NCBI GenBank assembly: GCA_013619145.1
Contig: JABXKR010000279.1
Span: forward strand, 1-60,585
DNA length: 60,585 nt
Direction of reading: 5' to 3'
From: Psychromonas sp.
GTDB taxonomy: Bacteria; Pseudomonadota; Gammaproteobacteria; Enterobacterales; Psychromonadaceae
Shown here piece by piece: positions 18,556 to 27,775 of the stretch (positions within the stretch are counted from its first letter, which is position 1; every line of letters begins with the position of its first letter). A model generated the notes under the pieces. It was not told the DNA's origin, did no database searches, and saw only the letters and a program-made list of their open reading frames with translations. Made by a program: the position numbers and the translations under genes.

Positions 18556-20628
18556 CTAGGCATGCACATACTCTCCGTTCTCCCCTAACCAACGTTTGCT
18601 CAGAGGTTTAATCAGCTCAGGATATGACTCCATCACTTTCAGTGCCAGTTGCTGGGTTTGTGGAATTAAACTTTGGTCACGGATTAAATCCGCAATTTTA
18701 AATGTCGCGATCCCTGTTTGTTTTGTACCTAGCACTTCACCCGGACCACGAATCAGTAGATCTTGTTCGGCAATATAAAAGCCATCATTGCTTTCACGTA
18801 AAATCTGCAGCCGTTTTTGTGCTGTTTTAGACAATGGATTTTTGTAAAGTAAAACACAGTGGCTAGCGACACAGCCTCGTCCAACTCGGCCGCGCAGTTG
18901 ATGCAGTTGTGCTAAACCAAGGCGCTCTGGGTTCTCGATAATCATCAGGCTAGCATTAGGTACATCGACCCCTACTTCAATCACGGTAGTTGCTACCAGC
19001 AAGTCTAACTCTCCTGCTTTGAAGTAATCCATCACATACTGTTTTTCAATCGCTTTCATACGTCCATGCACCAAACCAATGCGCAGGTCAGGTAAGGATA
19101 ATTGCAGGTTATTGGCTGTATCTTCCGCGGCCTGACACTCTAAAACCTCAGACTCTTCAATTAAGGTACAGACCCAATAAGCTTGCCGCCCTTCATTTTT
19201 ACAAGATTGATAAACACGTTGAATAATATCTTCCCGACGAGAGTCAGGCAGAGCAACCGTTTGCACAGCGGTTCGTCCTGGAGGCAACTCATCAATCACT
19301 GAAACATTAAGATCCGCATAGGCAGTCATTGCCAATGTTCTTGGGATCGGTGTGGCTGTCATGGTTAACTGATGGGGCGCGAAATCACCTGATTGCCCTT
19401 TTTCACGTAACGCTAAACGCTGATGTACACCAAAGCGGTGTTGCTCATCAACAATAATCAAAGCTAAATTATTAAACTGCACACTCTCTTGGAACAGCGC
19501 GTGCGTACCTATTACCATTTTAGACAAACCCAAGCTAATATTTTCTGACTGAGAACGTTTCTCTTTGACTTTCATTTTTCCACAAAGCATACCGACACGA
19601 ATATTTAGCGGCTCAAACCACTTTGTAAAATTAAGCAGATGCTGCTCAGCTAACAGTTCGGTGGGCGCCATTAACGCAACCTGATAACCCGCTTCAATCA
19701 CGCTTAAAGCAGCTAACGCAGCCACTAATGTTTTACCCGATCCCACATCGCCCTGCACTAAGCGCATCATAGGAATAGCTTGCTGCAGATCGCCTTGAAT
19801 CTCCTGCGTCACTCTATGTTGGGCATTAGTCAGTGAAAATGGCAGACTGGCTAATAACTGCTTTTGCAGTAGCCCTGTTTCCCTGATCGCTATCGCTTGA
19901 TGCCGCTGCGCATTAGCACGCATCGACAGCATACTGATTTGCTGTGCGAGTAACTCTTCAATAATAAGTCGTTGCTGTGCCGGGTGAGTTTTAGCTTCAA
20001 GTTGCTCAATACAGGCATCAGGTGGCGGGCGATGAATATAATAAAGCGCATCGGCTAAACTTATCGGGTGTGTTAACAGATGCAGTGGCACTAATTCATC
20101 TATTTTATTTTGCTGCAAAAAAACTAACGCTTGTTCGCTTAAGTTGCGTAAGCTGTTTTGTTTAAGGCCGTCAGTTGACGGATAAATGGGGGTTAAGGTT
20201 TGTTCTACATCGCTTGCTTCGATGGAATCAAGCATGGAATAATCCGGATGAGTTACCTCAAATCCTTGATAACCGCGTTTAAATTCACCAAAGCATTTAA
20301 TTAAAGCTCCTGTTGCAAAACTATTTTTTTGTGACGCATTAAAATGAAAAAAGTTAAGCGTCACACTGCCACTGCCATCACTTATTTTACATTTTAAGAT
20401 ACGCCTTTTTCCCATCTGTACATTGCAGCTTAACACGAAGCCCTGCACACTTACCTGCATGCCATCTTTGAGATCAGAAATAGGATAAAGCCGGGTTCTG
20501 TCTTGATAATGTAAAGGCAAATGAAAGAGCAGATCGGCAACACTGTTTAAACCAAGCTTAGCTAACCTTTCAGAGGCTTTAATGCCCACGCCTTTAAGAA
20601 CGGTTAAGGGCACTTTTTCTAATTTCAT
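18556..20628 (-). CDS. recG: ATP-dependent DNA helicase RecG
   Basis: 690 aa from ATG 20628, close to the 693 aa of E. coli RecG. GGGG lies 6 nt before this ATG, while an in-frame ATG 12 bp upstream has no ribosome site. The N-terminal wedge/OB domain (residues about 50-150) precedes the helicase core with Walker A GDVGSGKT, DEQH box, motif III TATPIPRTLA and the motif VI region QLRGRVGRG. It reverses stalled replication forks and branch-migrates Holliday junctions. Confidence 0.96.
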   Translation of the reverse strand: MKLEKVPLTVLKGVGIKASERLAKLGLNSVADLLFHLPLHYQDRTRLYPISDLKDGMQVSVQGFVLSCNVQMGKRRILKCKISDGSGSVTLNFFHFNASQKNSFATGALIKCFGEFKRGYQGFEVTHPDYSMLDSIEASDVEQTLTPIYPSTDGLKQNSLRNLSEQALVFLQQNKIDELVPLHLLTHPISLADALYYIHRPPPDACIEQLEAKTHPAQQRLIIEELLAQQISMLSMRANAQRHQAIAIRETGLLQKQLLASLPFSLTNAQHRVTQEIQGDLQQAIPMMRLVQGDVGSGKTLVAALAALSVIEAGYQVALMAPTELLAEQHLLNFTKWFEPLNIRVGMLCGKMKVKEKRSQSENISLGLSKMVIGTHALFQESVQFNNLALIIVDEQHRFGVHQRLALREKGQSGDFAPHQLTMTATPIPRTLAMTAYADLNVSVIDELPPGRTAVQTVALPDSRREDIIQRVYQSCKNEGRQAYWVCTLIEESEVLECQAAEDTANNLQLSLPDLRIGLVHGRMKAIEKQYVMDYFKAGELDLLVATTVIEVGVDVPNASLMIIENPERLGLAQLHQLRGRVGRGCVASHCVLLYKNPLSKTAQKRLQILRESNDGFYIAEQDLLIRGPGEVLGTKQTGIATFKIADLIRDQSLIPQTQQLALKVMESYPELIKPLSKRWLGENGEYVHA

Positions 20629-20734
20629 TTTAAACCCCATACAGTTAGACTATGTAAAGCAGCATAATTTCAGCTTGAACCTATTATGCTTGAAGCTATG
20701 ATTATTATTTACATTATTTATCAAGGCAATGGAT

Positions 20735-21592
20735 ATGCGTTTATTATTCTCAATATTTATTTTTTTATTCAGTTTTTCCACAATAGCCGAAGAGTCGGCG
20801 ATTGATCGGCGTATACAGCAGGAAAAAAAACTCGAAGAGACTCGCTTCTCTATTATCCCTCATAAACCAACTTATCTTTTACCTTTTACTTTTAATGACA
20901 AAATTCAATCTTATGATGTTTATAAAGGCATTATCCCGGATGGTGAACTGCAACAAGTCGAGGTGAAATTTCAGTTTAGCTTTAAAATTCCCGTTTTAGT
21001 TGATATTGCTGACTTACCCATTTCGGTTTTTTTAGGCTATACCCAGGTCTCTTTCTGGCAGGCATATAACAGCGACAATTCATCCCCGTTTCGCGAAACC
21101 AACTATGAACCTGAACTGTTTGCACATTGGGTACAGAACCGTAAATTAGCTGGCGGTTGGAATTTTAAATTAGCAACACTGAATTTAACCCATCAGTCAA
21201 ATGGACAGACAGAGCCTATGTCACGCAGTTGGAACCGCATTGAAAGCAATCTTATCTTTGAAAATGGCAATTTTACGGTTGCCATTAATCCTTGGTATCG
21301 TTTCGAAGAAACAGCAAGTGAAGATAATAACCCGGATTTACTGGATTATTATGGACACGGGAAAATTTATGCTTTTTATACAGTGAATAACAATACCATC
21401 GCGATTACCAGCCGTAATAATCTCGAAAGTGGTTTTAGTAAAGGCTCTGTAGAGTTCGATTGGAGCTTTCCTATCCATGGCAGGGTTCGCGGTTATTTTC
21501 AACTGTTCTCTGGTTACGGCAACAGCATGATTGAATACAATGAATATACCAATACGATAGGTTTGGGTATTTCATTAACGGACTGGTTATAA
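20735..21592 (+). CDS. pldA: Outer membrane phospholipase A
   Basis: 285 aa from ATG 20735, with AAGG 8 nt upstream; the ATG at 20729 is only 2 nt from it. A signal peptide is followed by a 12-strand barrel. The catalytic triad is intact: His153 and Ser155 in THQSNG and Asn167 in SRSWNR, with the His-to-Asn spacing of 14 seen in E. coli OmpLA (142/156). It hydrolyses phospholipids that reach the outer leaflet, as a calcium-dependent dimer. The 3' end overlaps the convergent GTPase gene by 6 bp. Confidence 0.93.
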   Translation: MRLLFSIFIFLFSFSTIAEESAIDRRIQQEKKLEETRFSIIPHKPTYLLPFTFNDKIQSYDVYKGIIPDGELQQVEVKFQFSFKIPVLVDIADLPISVFLGYTQVSFWQAYNSDNSSPFRETNYEPELFAHWVQNRKLAGGWNFKLATLNLTHQSNGQTEPMSRSWNRIESNLIFENGNFTVAINPWYRFEETASEDNNPDLLDYYGHGKIYAFYTVNNNTIAITSRNNLESGFSKGSVEFDWSFPIHGRVRGYFQLFSGYGNSMIEYNEYTNTIGLGISLTDWL

Positions 21593-22972
21593 CTCATTAA
21601 CCATTTCCACACTTACCTGCTCGATAAATAACAGACGCTTGCTATCTTCCAGCTCTGCGGAGTTTACATTCAGTGATGACCAGTTTGGATGGTTACGTAA
21701 TTTACGTAACCATTTAGACCAGTTTTTTGGTAACGCATTTTTTTGCTTATGCAGGCTAACTTGATAATCAATTTTATCAAAACTGGCATGACCTCTTTTC
21801 TGTAAGAGCTCTAACAGTTTGATCTGCCTTAACCACAACACCTGCAGCGTCACATCATTTAAACAGATATAACGGCTGCCTTTAATTTTTGCTTGTATCT
21901 CATCATAATAACGCAGCTTAACTCCCCATAACGCACCCACGATTCCACCAGTAACAGCGGCGGCGCCCAAGGTCATACCTGCAGTGACTAAATCAATCGC
22001 CACACCCAATCCCGCGCCTTTGGCAATATTCCCTGTTAGTTTGATACCAAACTCTTGCAGGTTATCGGCTGAGAACAGATCCAGTTGCCAGCCACCTTGC
22101 TCAACGGGTAATTCACTATTTTCTAAATCCCCTTTGCGAAACTGATAGAGCTTTAACAGTCGGCGAACACATTTGCTTTCCGCTTTACGAACCACCTGTT
22201 GAAGTTTAAGAGTTGCCTGTTCGATTTCCTGTTCACTATTGACCGTCTTGAAACGCACACAAGCCGATTCAACAAACAGGTTAGCGACGATCTCTCTGGC
22301 GGCATTAAAACGTTCAGACCACTGAATTTGGCGCTGATTTATAAAGTTTTGCAGTAACTCTTCTTTATCTGCCAGCAAGGTCTGCATTTTTTGGTAAATT
22401 TTCATCTCATCAGAAAAATTAAAATGAACATTATCAAAACTTACAACCGCATGAAAATTAAGGCGGGCTAATTGTGTTTTCCATTGCTCTAAATTATCGC
22501 CACCTTGTTTGGTAAAGTTAAGCACCGGGATAATCGGCTTTGCACCATAACTGAGAATTTGTAATTCATCACGATATTTACCTAAAACCGGTTCGCGCAA
22601 ATCAATCACATAAAAAATAAGATCATTATTTAACAGTGTGCGCAGCACTTTAGCTTCTTGCTCGAGTTCAGGGTATTCAGAAAGGTGCGCAAGGAAATAT
22701 TGTAAGCGTTCAATGCCATCTACAGACTGATCTGCAAAATAACCACTTAAAATATGAAACAGACGAATTGAGTCTTCGAGTCCTGGAGTATCAAACAATG
22801 CCAGACTGTTAGTCTCATCAATCAACAGTGCACTGCCTTCAACATGACGAGTGGTGCCAGCTTGATCTGCCACTTCACCAAATTCTGTATCACGTAGTAA
22901 AGTACGCATTAATGAGGTTTTACCCGCATTAGCATGACCGACAACCGCTACAGATAAGCCATTTTTACTCAT
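21587..22972 (-). CDS. DUF3482-domain GTPase
   Basis: 461 aa. An Era/TrmE-like GTPase domain has G1 GHANAGKTS (residues 12-20), G3 DTPGLED and a G4-like NFTKQG. The C-terminal half (DUF3482) has a glycine-rich, probably membrane-inserting stretch (GLGVAIDLVTAGMTLGAAAVTGGIVGALWG near residues 319-348, given here only as a glycine/alanine helix pair). Function is unknown. It overlaps the upstream DUF2868 gene by 4 nt, so the products very likely act together. Confidence 0.82.
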   Translation of the reverse strand: MSKNGLSVAVVGHANAGKTSLMRTLLRDTEFGEVADQAGTTRHVEGSALLIDETNSLALFDTPGLEDSIRLFHILSGYFADQSVDGIERLQYFLAHLSEYPELEQEAKVLRTLLNNDLIFYVIDLREPVLGKYRDELQILSYGAKPIIPVLNFTKQGGDNLEQWKTQLARLNFHAVVSFDNVHFNFSDEMKIYQKMQTLLADKEELLQNFINQRQIQWSERFNAAREIVANLFVESACVRFKTVNSEQEIEQATLKLQQVVRKAESKCVRRLLKLYQFRKGDLENSELPVEQGGWQLDLFSADNLQEFGIKLTGNIAKGAGLGVAIDLVTAGMTLGAAAVTGGIVGALWGVKLRYYDEIQAKIKGSRYICLNDVTLQVLWLRQIKLLELLQKRGHASFDKIDYQVSLHKQKNALPKNWSKWLRKLRNHPNWSSLNVNSAELEDSKRLLFIEQVSVEMVNEL

Positions 22973-24408
22973 CTAGCCTCCGGTTTTTTATTGATTTTAA
23001 ACTGAATAATATTATCTAAAGAAATATCTGCCTGCGCTGCAAGTTCATACCAATCACTGCGACGTTTGCTTAAATGGGATGATTCAATAAGGGCATCATC
23101 GATAAGCAGTAAATAAAACGATTTAGTCGTTAATGCGGTTAACGATTTAATAAAGCCTAATAAACCACGATCCGGTAAACGCGATAAGGTTACGTATAAA
23201 ACAATCGCTTGTGGCCCGACATTTACAATCTCATTTAATAACTGTTGCTGGCTTTGAAAATCACAGATATGTTTTAACAGCTCAAACTGCTCAGGAGAGT
23301 ATTGTTTAACATGTTTTTTGCATTCAATAAGTTGTGTTGCTGATAACTCTATCGCCACAGGATAAAAACAGGAGGGTAGCTGATGGCACGCCATTTCCGA
23401 ATGTAGATGGTTAGAGGGCGCTACTTTAAACGTATCAGGATCGCTAATACCCAAGGAGGTAACATTGGGTTTTAACAGTTGCCGTAATTGCACGTAATAA
23501 GGTTTGCTTAAATTTAAACTAAATTGTTTTCTTTTTATTTTTAATAAAAACTGCATTAATAACAATAAAAGAAAACGAGGTGCTAAACCATAAATTATCA
23601 AACTGCTAATCAATAAACTCGACCAGACCAGACGACTGTTTTGTGCATCCGCAATAACATTAACTGCGCCTAAATGGCTTTGCTGTATCTGCTCAAGATT
23701 GGGCACTGGAAATCCCAATAAGTTGGGAATATAGGCCAATAACTCAGTTAACCATTGAAAGTTTGCCAGCGATAGAATACTGGTCTGCCAGATAAAATCG
23801 ACCTGATGTGTAGCAAGCATCATCACTAACATTAAGGTTGCGCCGCAAAAATAACTCAGCCACAACAGATGGGTTACAGCAGATAACTGATAACGTCCTA
23901 GATCAGCTGAGAAACTGACTTTAAAATAGCATTTAAATAATGTCCAAAAATGTGGATGCTTTGTTGATTGCGGATTAAAACGTTTTTCAACTGTTTTTAA
24001 TAAAAACAGAGTTAAGCGAGCCAGCCAACCACTGCTTAATAAATTGGGTTGTAAAAAAAACAGTAACCATAAAAACAAGGTAATAAAATTGGGAATAAAG
24101 AACAGGACAAACGCCCAAAAGAAGTTTATCTGCGTGCCCTGTTCACTAAAAAACAGCTGTTGTACACTGCTTGCACCTACCACGAATAAAAGCACAGATA
24201 ACAGCGTAAACAGGTTTTTAGTTAAATCTTTAAAGTGTGAGAATAGCGCTGAGATTTGCAGCTGAGAATCAAGCTGCAGAGCACGCTGTAACACTGATTT
24301 ATCAAAACTAACGCCCGGCTTTTCTGATATAGGCGTTGATAAAGCAGGAGAATCACCTTCAACAGCGCGTATACCTTCGGCTAATAAACGTTGCTGAAAT
24401 AGATCCAC
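22969..24408 (-). CDS. DUF2868-domain membrane protein
   Basis: 479 aa with four to five hydrophobic segments in the first 290 residues (for example LFTLLSVLLFVVGASS and FFWAFVLFFIPNFITLFLWLL), then a soluble C-terminal domain of about 190 residues. This is the usual partner of the DUF3482 GTPase, and the 4-nt overlap supports one unit. The 21-bp gap to trmH suggests it is co-transcribed after it. Function unknown; a membrane scaffold whose partner is controlled by GTP is the simplest inference. Confidence 0.78.
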   Translation of the reverse strand: MDLFQQRLLAEGIRAVEGDSPALSTPISEKPGVSFDKSVLQRALQLDSQLQISALFSHFKDLTKNLFTLLSVLLFVVGASSVQQLFFSEQGTQINFFWAFVLFFIPNFITLFLWLLFFLQPNLLSSGWLARLTLFLLKTVEKRFNPQSTKHPHFWTLFKCYFKVSFSADLGRYQLSAVTHLLWLSYFCGATLMLVMMLATHQVDFIWQTSILSLANFQWLTELLAYIPNLLGFPVPNLEQIQQSHLGAVNVIADAQNSRLVWSSLLISSLIIYGLAPRFLLLLLMQFLLKIKRKQFSLNLSKPYYVQLRQLLKPNVTSLGISDPDTFKVAPSNHLHSEMACHQLPSCFYPVAIELSATQLIECKKHVKQYSPEQFELLKHICDFQSQQQLLNEIVNVGPQAIVLYVTLSRLPDRGLLGFIKSLTALTTKSFYLLLIDDALIESSHLSKRRSDWYELAAQADISLDNIIQFKINKKPEAR

Positions 24409-24429
24409 TAATAATTCTCCCGCACTTAT

Positions 24430-25131
24430 TTACTTAGCAGCGTTTTTTGAAGAGGAACGAATCGCTAACCACCAATCATCACTGGCATTTATCTGCCCCT
24501 CTTCATCTAATGGCGGATAAGGTAGGTTTTTCTCTCGGCACAATTTAGTAAAAATGGGATGCCCGCCTTCAAATAAAATTCTATGCGCTTCCTCGCTAGG
24601 TAAACGGCATTCACCGTTATACATACCAGCCAGTTCACGCTGACGTTGCGCTTCATAGAGGATTAATGCAGAAGCAACCGATACATTTAATGACTGGCAC
24701 ATGCCGACCATTGGAATAATCACATCTTGATCAGCAAGTGCTAACGCTTCGTCACTGATGCCGTGTTTTTCCTGCCCCATCAAAATAGCCGTTGGTTTAG
24801 TATAATCAACTTCTCGAAAATCGATCGCAGTGTCAGAAAGATTTGTTGCGATAATCTGCATTCCTTGTGCTCGCAATGCGGCAATTGCTTCTTGGGTTGT
24901 CTCATGAGAGTGAACATTCACCCAGTTCTGACTACCTGTTGCACTTTTACCAGAAAGGCGCATCGCCTTATCTTCCCAGGTTGCATGCACATCACTGACA
25001 CCAACCGCATCTGCAGTACGCACAATAGCGGCCAAATTATGTGGTTTATGCACCTGCTCTAAACAAACTGTAAGTTCAGGTTGGCGACGGTTTAGCATTT
25101 GCGTGATACGGGCAAGGCGTTCAGGTGACAT
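24430..25131 (-). CDS. trmH: tRNA (guanosine-18-2'-O)-methyltransferase
   Basis: 233 aa from ATG 25131 (GAGAG 5 nt upstream); an earlier in-frame TTG is not needed and the family starts here. It methylates the ribose of G18 in the D-loop of tRNAs using S-adenosylmethionine. SpoU motifs are clear: HKPHNLAAIVRTADAVG (motif 1), ILMGQEKHGIS (motif 2) and MCQSLNVSVASALILYE (motif 3), forming the trefoil-knot cofactor site. In E. coli trmH lies between spoT and recG; here it is about 4 kb from recG. Confidence 0.95.
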   Translation of the reverse strand: MSPERLARITQMLNRRQPELTVCLEQVHKPHNLAAIVRTADAVGVSDVHATWEDKAMRLSGKSATGSQNWVNVHSHETTQEAIAALRAQGMQIIATNLSDTAIDFREVDYTKPTAILMGQEKHGISDEALALADQDVIIPMVGMCQSLNVSVASALILYEAQRQRELAGMYNGECRLPSEEAHRILFEGGHPIFTKLCREKNLPYPPLDEEGQINASDDWWLAIRSSSKNAAK

Positions 25132-25271
25132 AATAACTCTCAAAATAATGGGATAAGATTGAAGTGTTTATTATACATAAATTTACGAGGACAAAAAGCA
25201 GGTCAAACGAGGCAAAAACCATCCTGATACAGGGAGTCAACAAGATCCTGGTTCAAAGAGGAGCGGGATAA

Positions 25272-25326
25272 TATACCTAAACCACTTCAATATGCAGATT
25301 CAGCATCTTCAGGTCGTTTGAGTATA
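25272..25326. repeat. Palindromic intergenic repeat, copy 2
   Basis: Imperfect 24-nt arms (25272-25295 and 25303-25326) start TATACCTAAACCACTTCAA and end with its diverged complement, with the same TATACC...CTTCAA...ATGC core as copy 1. It lies between the trmH start and the SieB-like gene stop. A TATATATATATA tract follows. Confidence 0.65.
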
Positions 25327-25344
25327 TATATATAGATTCTATTC

Positions 25345-25938
25345 TTAGTCTCTTAATGCAATGTAATTGGTGCGAGCATAATCTGGTCGAGCTGCCTTTA
25401 AAATAGTTGCCTCTTGCTCAGTCAATTTACCGACAGGTAAACCTAATACTTTATGGGTTAATTGCTCTCTTGCATCAATCGCAATAGATAATTTAATAAT
25501 ACGGCCACTGCCTTTAATTTCCTGAGTTTCAAAAGCAGGCACAAGTACGCCAGATTGTAATAAGTTACTCACCGCTAGTTCATTCATTGGCAGTGGCAGT
25601 ACATTTTTGCGCTGAATAATAAATTCACGCAAAACCGCTTTTTCTTCGAAGTCTAATTGACGGATCATTTTATTACGCGAAGATAGAAGCTGACGTTTTT
25701 TTAACTCAGCAACGAAGTAAGTAAATAAAAACGTCACTAAACGAGTGATTAAATATGAACCAGTTAATAACGCCAAAATCCAGACATAAGGAGCATAAAG
25801 CTGTGACCACTGAGTCGTTCCAGACATTTTCAATAATGAAACAGGCACTATTAAGAGGGTGGCACTGGCGATACACATCCAGGCCATTGCCTGCGTAATA
25901 CCCTGCTGATCTTTAACTCGTTGAATTAACTGCATCAT
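25345..25938 (-). CDS. SieB-like (superinfection-exclusion B family) membrane protein
   Basis: 197 aa from ATG 25938, with AAGGAG 7 nt upstream; a longer frame to 25974 lacks a ribosome site. Two membrane helices (about residues 16-40 and 50-80) are followed by a cytoplasmic domain with LDFEEKAVLREFI and a repeated leucine-rich pattern, as in the SieB family. Prophage SieB aborts infection by other phages. Chromosomal homologues like this one, away from any phage gene, have no established role. Family assignment rests on the topology and the EEKAVLREF motif. Confidence 0.6.
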   Translation of the reverse strand: MMQLIQRVKDQQGITQAMAWMCIASATLLIVPVSLLKMSGTTQWSQLYAPYVWILALLTGSYLITRLVTFLFTYFVAELKKRQLLSSRNKMIRQLDFEEKAVLREFIIQRKNVLPLPMNELAVSNLLQSGVLVPAFETQEIKGSGRIIKLSIAIDAREQLTHKVLGLPVGKLTEQEATILKAARPDYARTNYIALRD

Positions 25939-26036
25939 AATTAAGCTCCTTGCCAAAAATTTGTTACACAACATGTATGTAGCAAGGGTCGTGCCAGAGT
26001 TTGTTTTCCTGTGTTATTGGGGAAATAATAGATAAT

Positions 26037-26062
26037 AAAAAAGCAGCCGAAGCTGCTTTTTT
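26037..26062 (-). terminator. Rho-independent terminator after the Ig-like lipoprotein gene
   Basis: AGCAGC (26042-26047) pairs with GCTGCT (26052-26057) around a TTCG-type loop and is flanked by A and T runs, so it can work on both strands. On the minus strand it follows the lipoprotein stop by about 20 bp. Confidence 0.9.
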
Positions 26063-26082
26063 AAAGAGTTAAGTAAATGCAA

Positions 26083-27621
26083 TTAACCTGCGTCAGTTAC
26101 ATTCATTATAAATGATAATGTACCGCTTCCTGGAGTTGCTAACTCAATAACTAATTTACCATTTGTTTTCTTATTAGGCTCTGTTTCATTAATTATATTT
26201 ATTTCAATATCAAATGCCCCATAACCAGCACTACTACCAACCTCCCATGAAGTCTTGCCTGATAATAGACCGTTATCTGTAGAAACAGTAATTGTAGTCC
26301 CGGTTGGTGGGTGATTATTATATATATCTGCAAAATAAACTTTTAGAGTCTCACTGCCGTTAGTTGTCAAATCTACAGCGTTTATATCTACTCCACCATT
26401 TTGAACTCGAATAAATTGATCCTTCGACGCCATAATTAACTGTTGTTCTGCTCGCACATTAATCAAATCACGTGTACAACCATCTACGGCTAAAGTTTCA
26501 TCCGAACATAATGTGCCGTTATATATTCCATTTGCTTGATCGAAAACACCATTAATTGGAGCAAAATCATGGTATTCCTCACGTTCATCATTGATATTAA
26601 CAGCACTCTGTTCTTCTTTATAAAATCCATCTTCATTATGGTCAAAAAACACTTCAGATAAGTCGTCTTGACTTGCTAAAAAGTCATCCCCATCACTAAA
26701 CCAACCATCAGCATCATTATCAATGAAAACTTCCTCACCAACTGCAAATGCTGTAATGGTCACTCTGCCGCCATAGGGTCTTCCCATACCAAGGGGATTT
26801 ATGCATGGTCCAACACCGTATCCCCATGGATCAAATGCAAACGCGGCACAACCAGTAGTAAAATCTGTTAATTTATTACCATCTGGGCGAGGGTTTTGTG
26901 ATACCCACTCTAATTGACATTCACTACCAAGTGTTAAACAAGAACCAACAGTACCAGTTGTAGCATCTCGAATTGCCCCCCCTTCAGTTGTAAAATACAC
27001 TGCAGTTCCATCCGGTACTGCATTGTTAAATCTATCTGCTAGATGAATTACAGCAGGTACCCGAACACCATTAATATTCAAAGACTCTGGTGAATGATCA
27101 CCTATTGAAAGTGAAAAGCTATCTTGATCAGGCAACCCCGTAGATACGGATAAGATATCGGAAACAAGTTCAATTGATCCATCGGCAGTTTCTATGGTTA
27201 CGCGTAGAGTGCCACTTACCTTACCGGAACTGACGGTAGTACTGACAAAACCAGAATCATCTGTCGTACCGGTTAATGGTTCAAGGGTTGTGCCTGAAGG
27301 TGCGGTTAATGCGAAATTAACATCTACGCCAGAAACAGCATCACCATTTAAATCTAATAATTTAAAGGTCAATACAGAAGCTTCTGTGCGCCCTACACCA
27401 CCAGTGCCTTGAATTGCAACCCATGATTGCGAAGCACCTGAATAAGTAAAATAAGATGGAACTCCCGGGTCAGCAGGTGCCGCGTCTTCAATAATAGTAT
27501 CTTCTTCAGTGGGAGTCTCATCATCAACAACAGGTTCAGTTGTCGTGCCATCCAGGCTACCACCACATGCAAAAAGTAAGAGTGAAAGCATTGCGATAGA
27601 CAAAGTTTGATGCAATTGCAT
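26083..27621 (-). CDS. Ig-like-domain surface lipoprotein
   Basis: 512 aa. A signal peptide ends in a lipobox (LLFAC, Cys19), then an acidic Thr/Glu/Asp-rich linker (residues 20-52). Residues about 65-165 look like a bacterial Ig-like (Big_1/invasin) domain: VLTFKLLDLNGDAVSGVDVNF, then a TDDSGFVSTTVSSG turn. A second such domain is suggested near 180-225 and a third near 420-510. Between them are two calcium-loop-like acidic stretches (DNDADGWFSDGDD and DHNEDGFYKEE, near residues 300-338) and several cysteines. It probably decorates the outer membrane. Ligand and role unknown. The acidic composition fits a marine surface protein. Confidence 0.7.
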   Translation of the reverse strand: MQLHQTLSIAMLSLLLFACGGSLDGTTTEPVVDDETPTEEDTIIEDAAPADPGVPSYFTYSGASQSWVAIQGTGGVGRTEASVLTFKLLDLNGDAVSGVDVNFALTAPSGTTLEPLTGTTDDSGFVSTTVSSGKVSGTLRVTIETADGSIELVSDILSVSTGLPDQDSFSLSIGDHSPESLNINGVRVPAVIHLADRFNNAVPDGTAVYFTTEGGAIRDATTGTVGSCLTLGSECQLEWVSQNPRPDGNKLTDFTTGCAAFAFDPWGYGVGPCINPLGMGRPYGGRVTITAFAVGEEVFIDNDADGWFSDGDDFLASQDDLSEVFFDHNEDGFYKEEQSAVNINDEREEYHDFAPINGVFDQANGIYNGTLCSDETLAVDGCTRDLINVRAEQQLIMASKDQFIRVQNGGVDINAVDLTTNGSETLKVYFADIYNNHPPTGTTITVSTDNGLLSGKTSWEVGSSAGYGAFDIEINIINETEPNKKTNGKLVIELATPGSGTLSFIMNVTDAG

Positions 27622-27775
27622 GGAAAGTTCCTTTTAATAAATATAAAATTGCCAATAAGTTGAGAAGTATAAACCAAATTCTTTTTAGTATTTGTTTTAT
27701 TTTAAATTTTTGGAGGTAGCTCAATAGTAATTTACACTTGCCCGTCAGATTTATCCTCATACAAGGTTTACTGTT

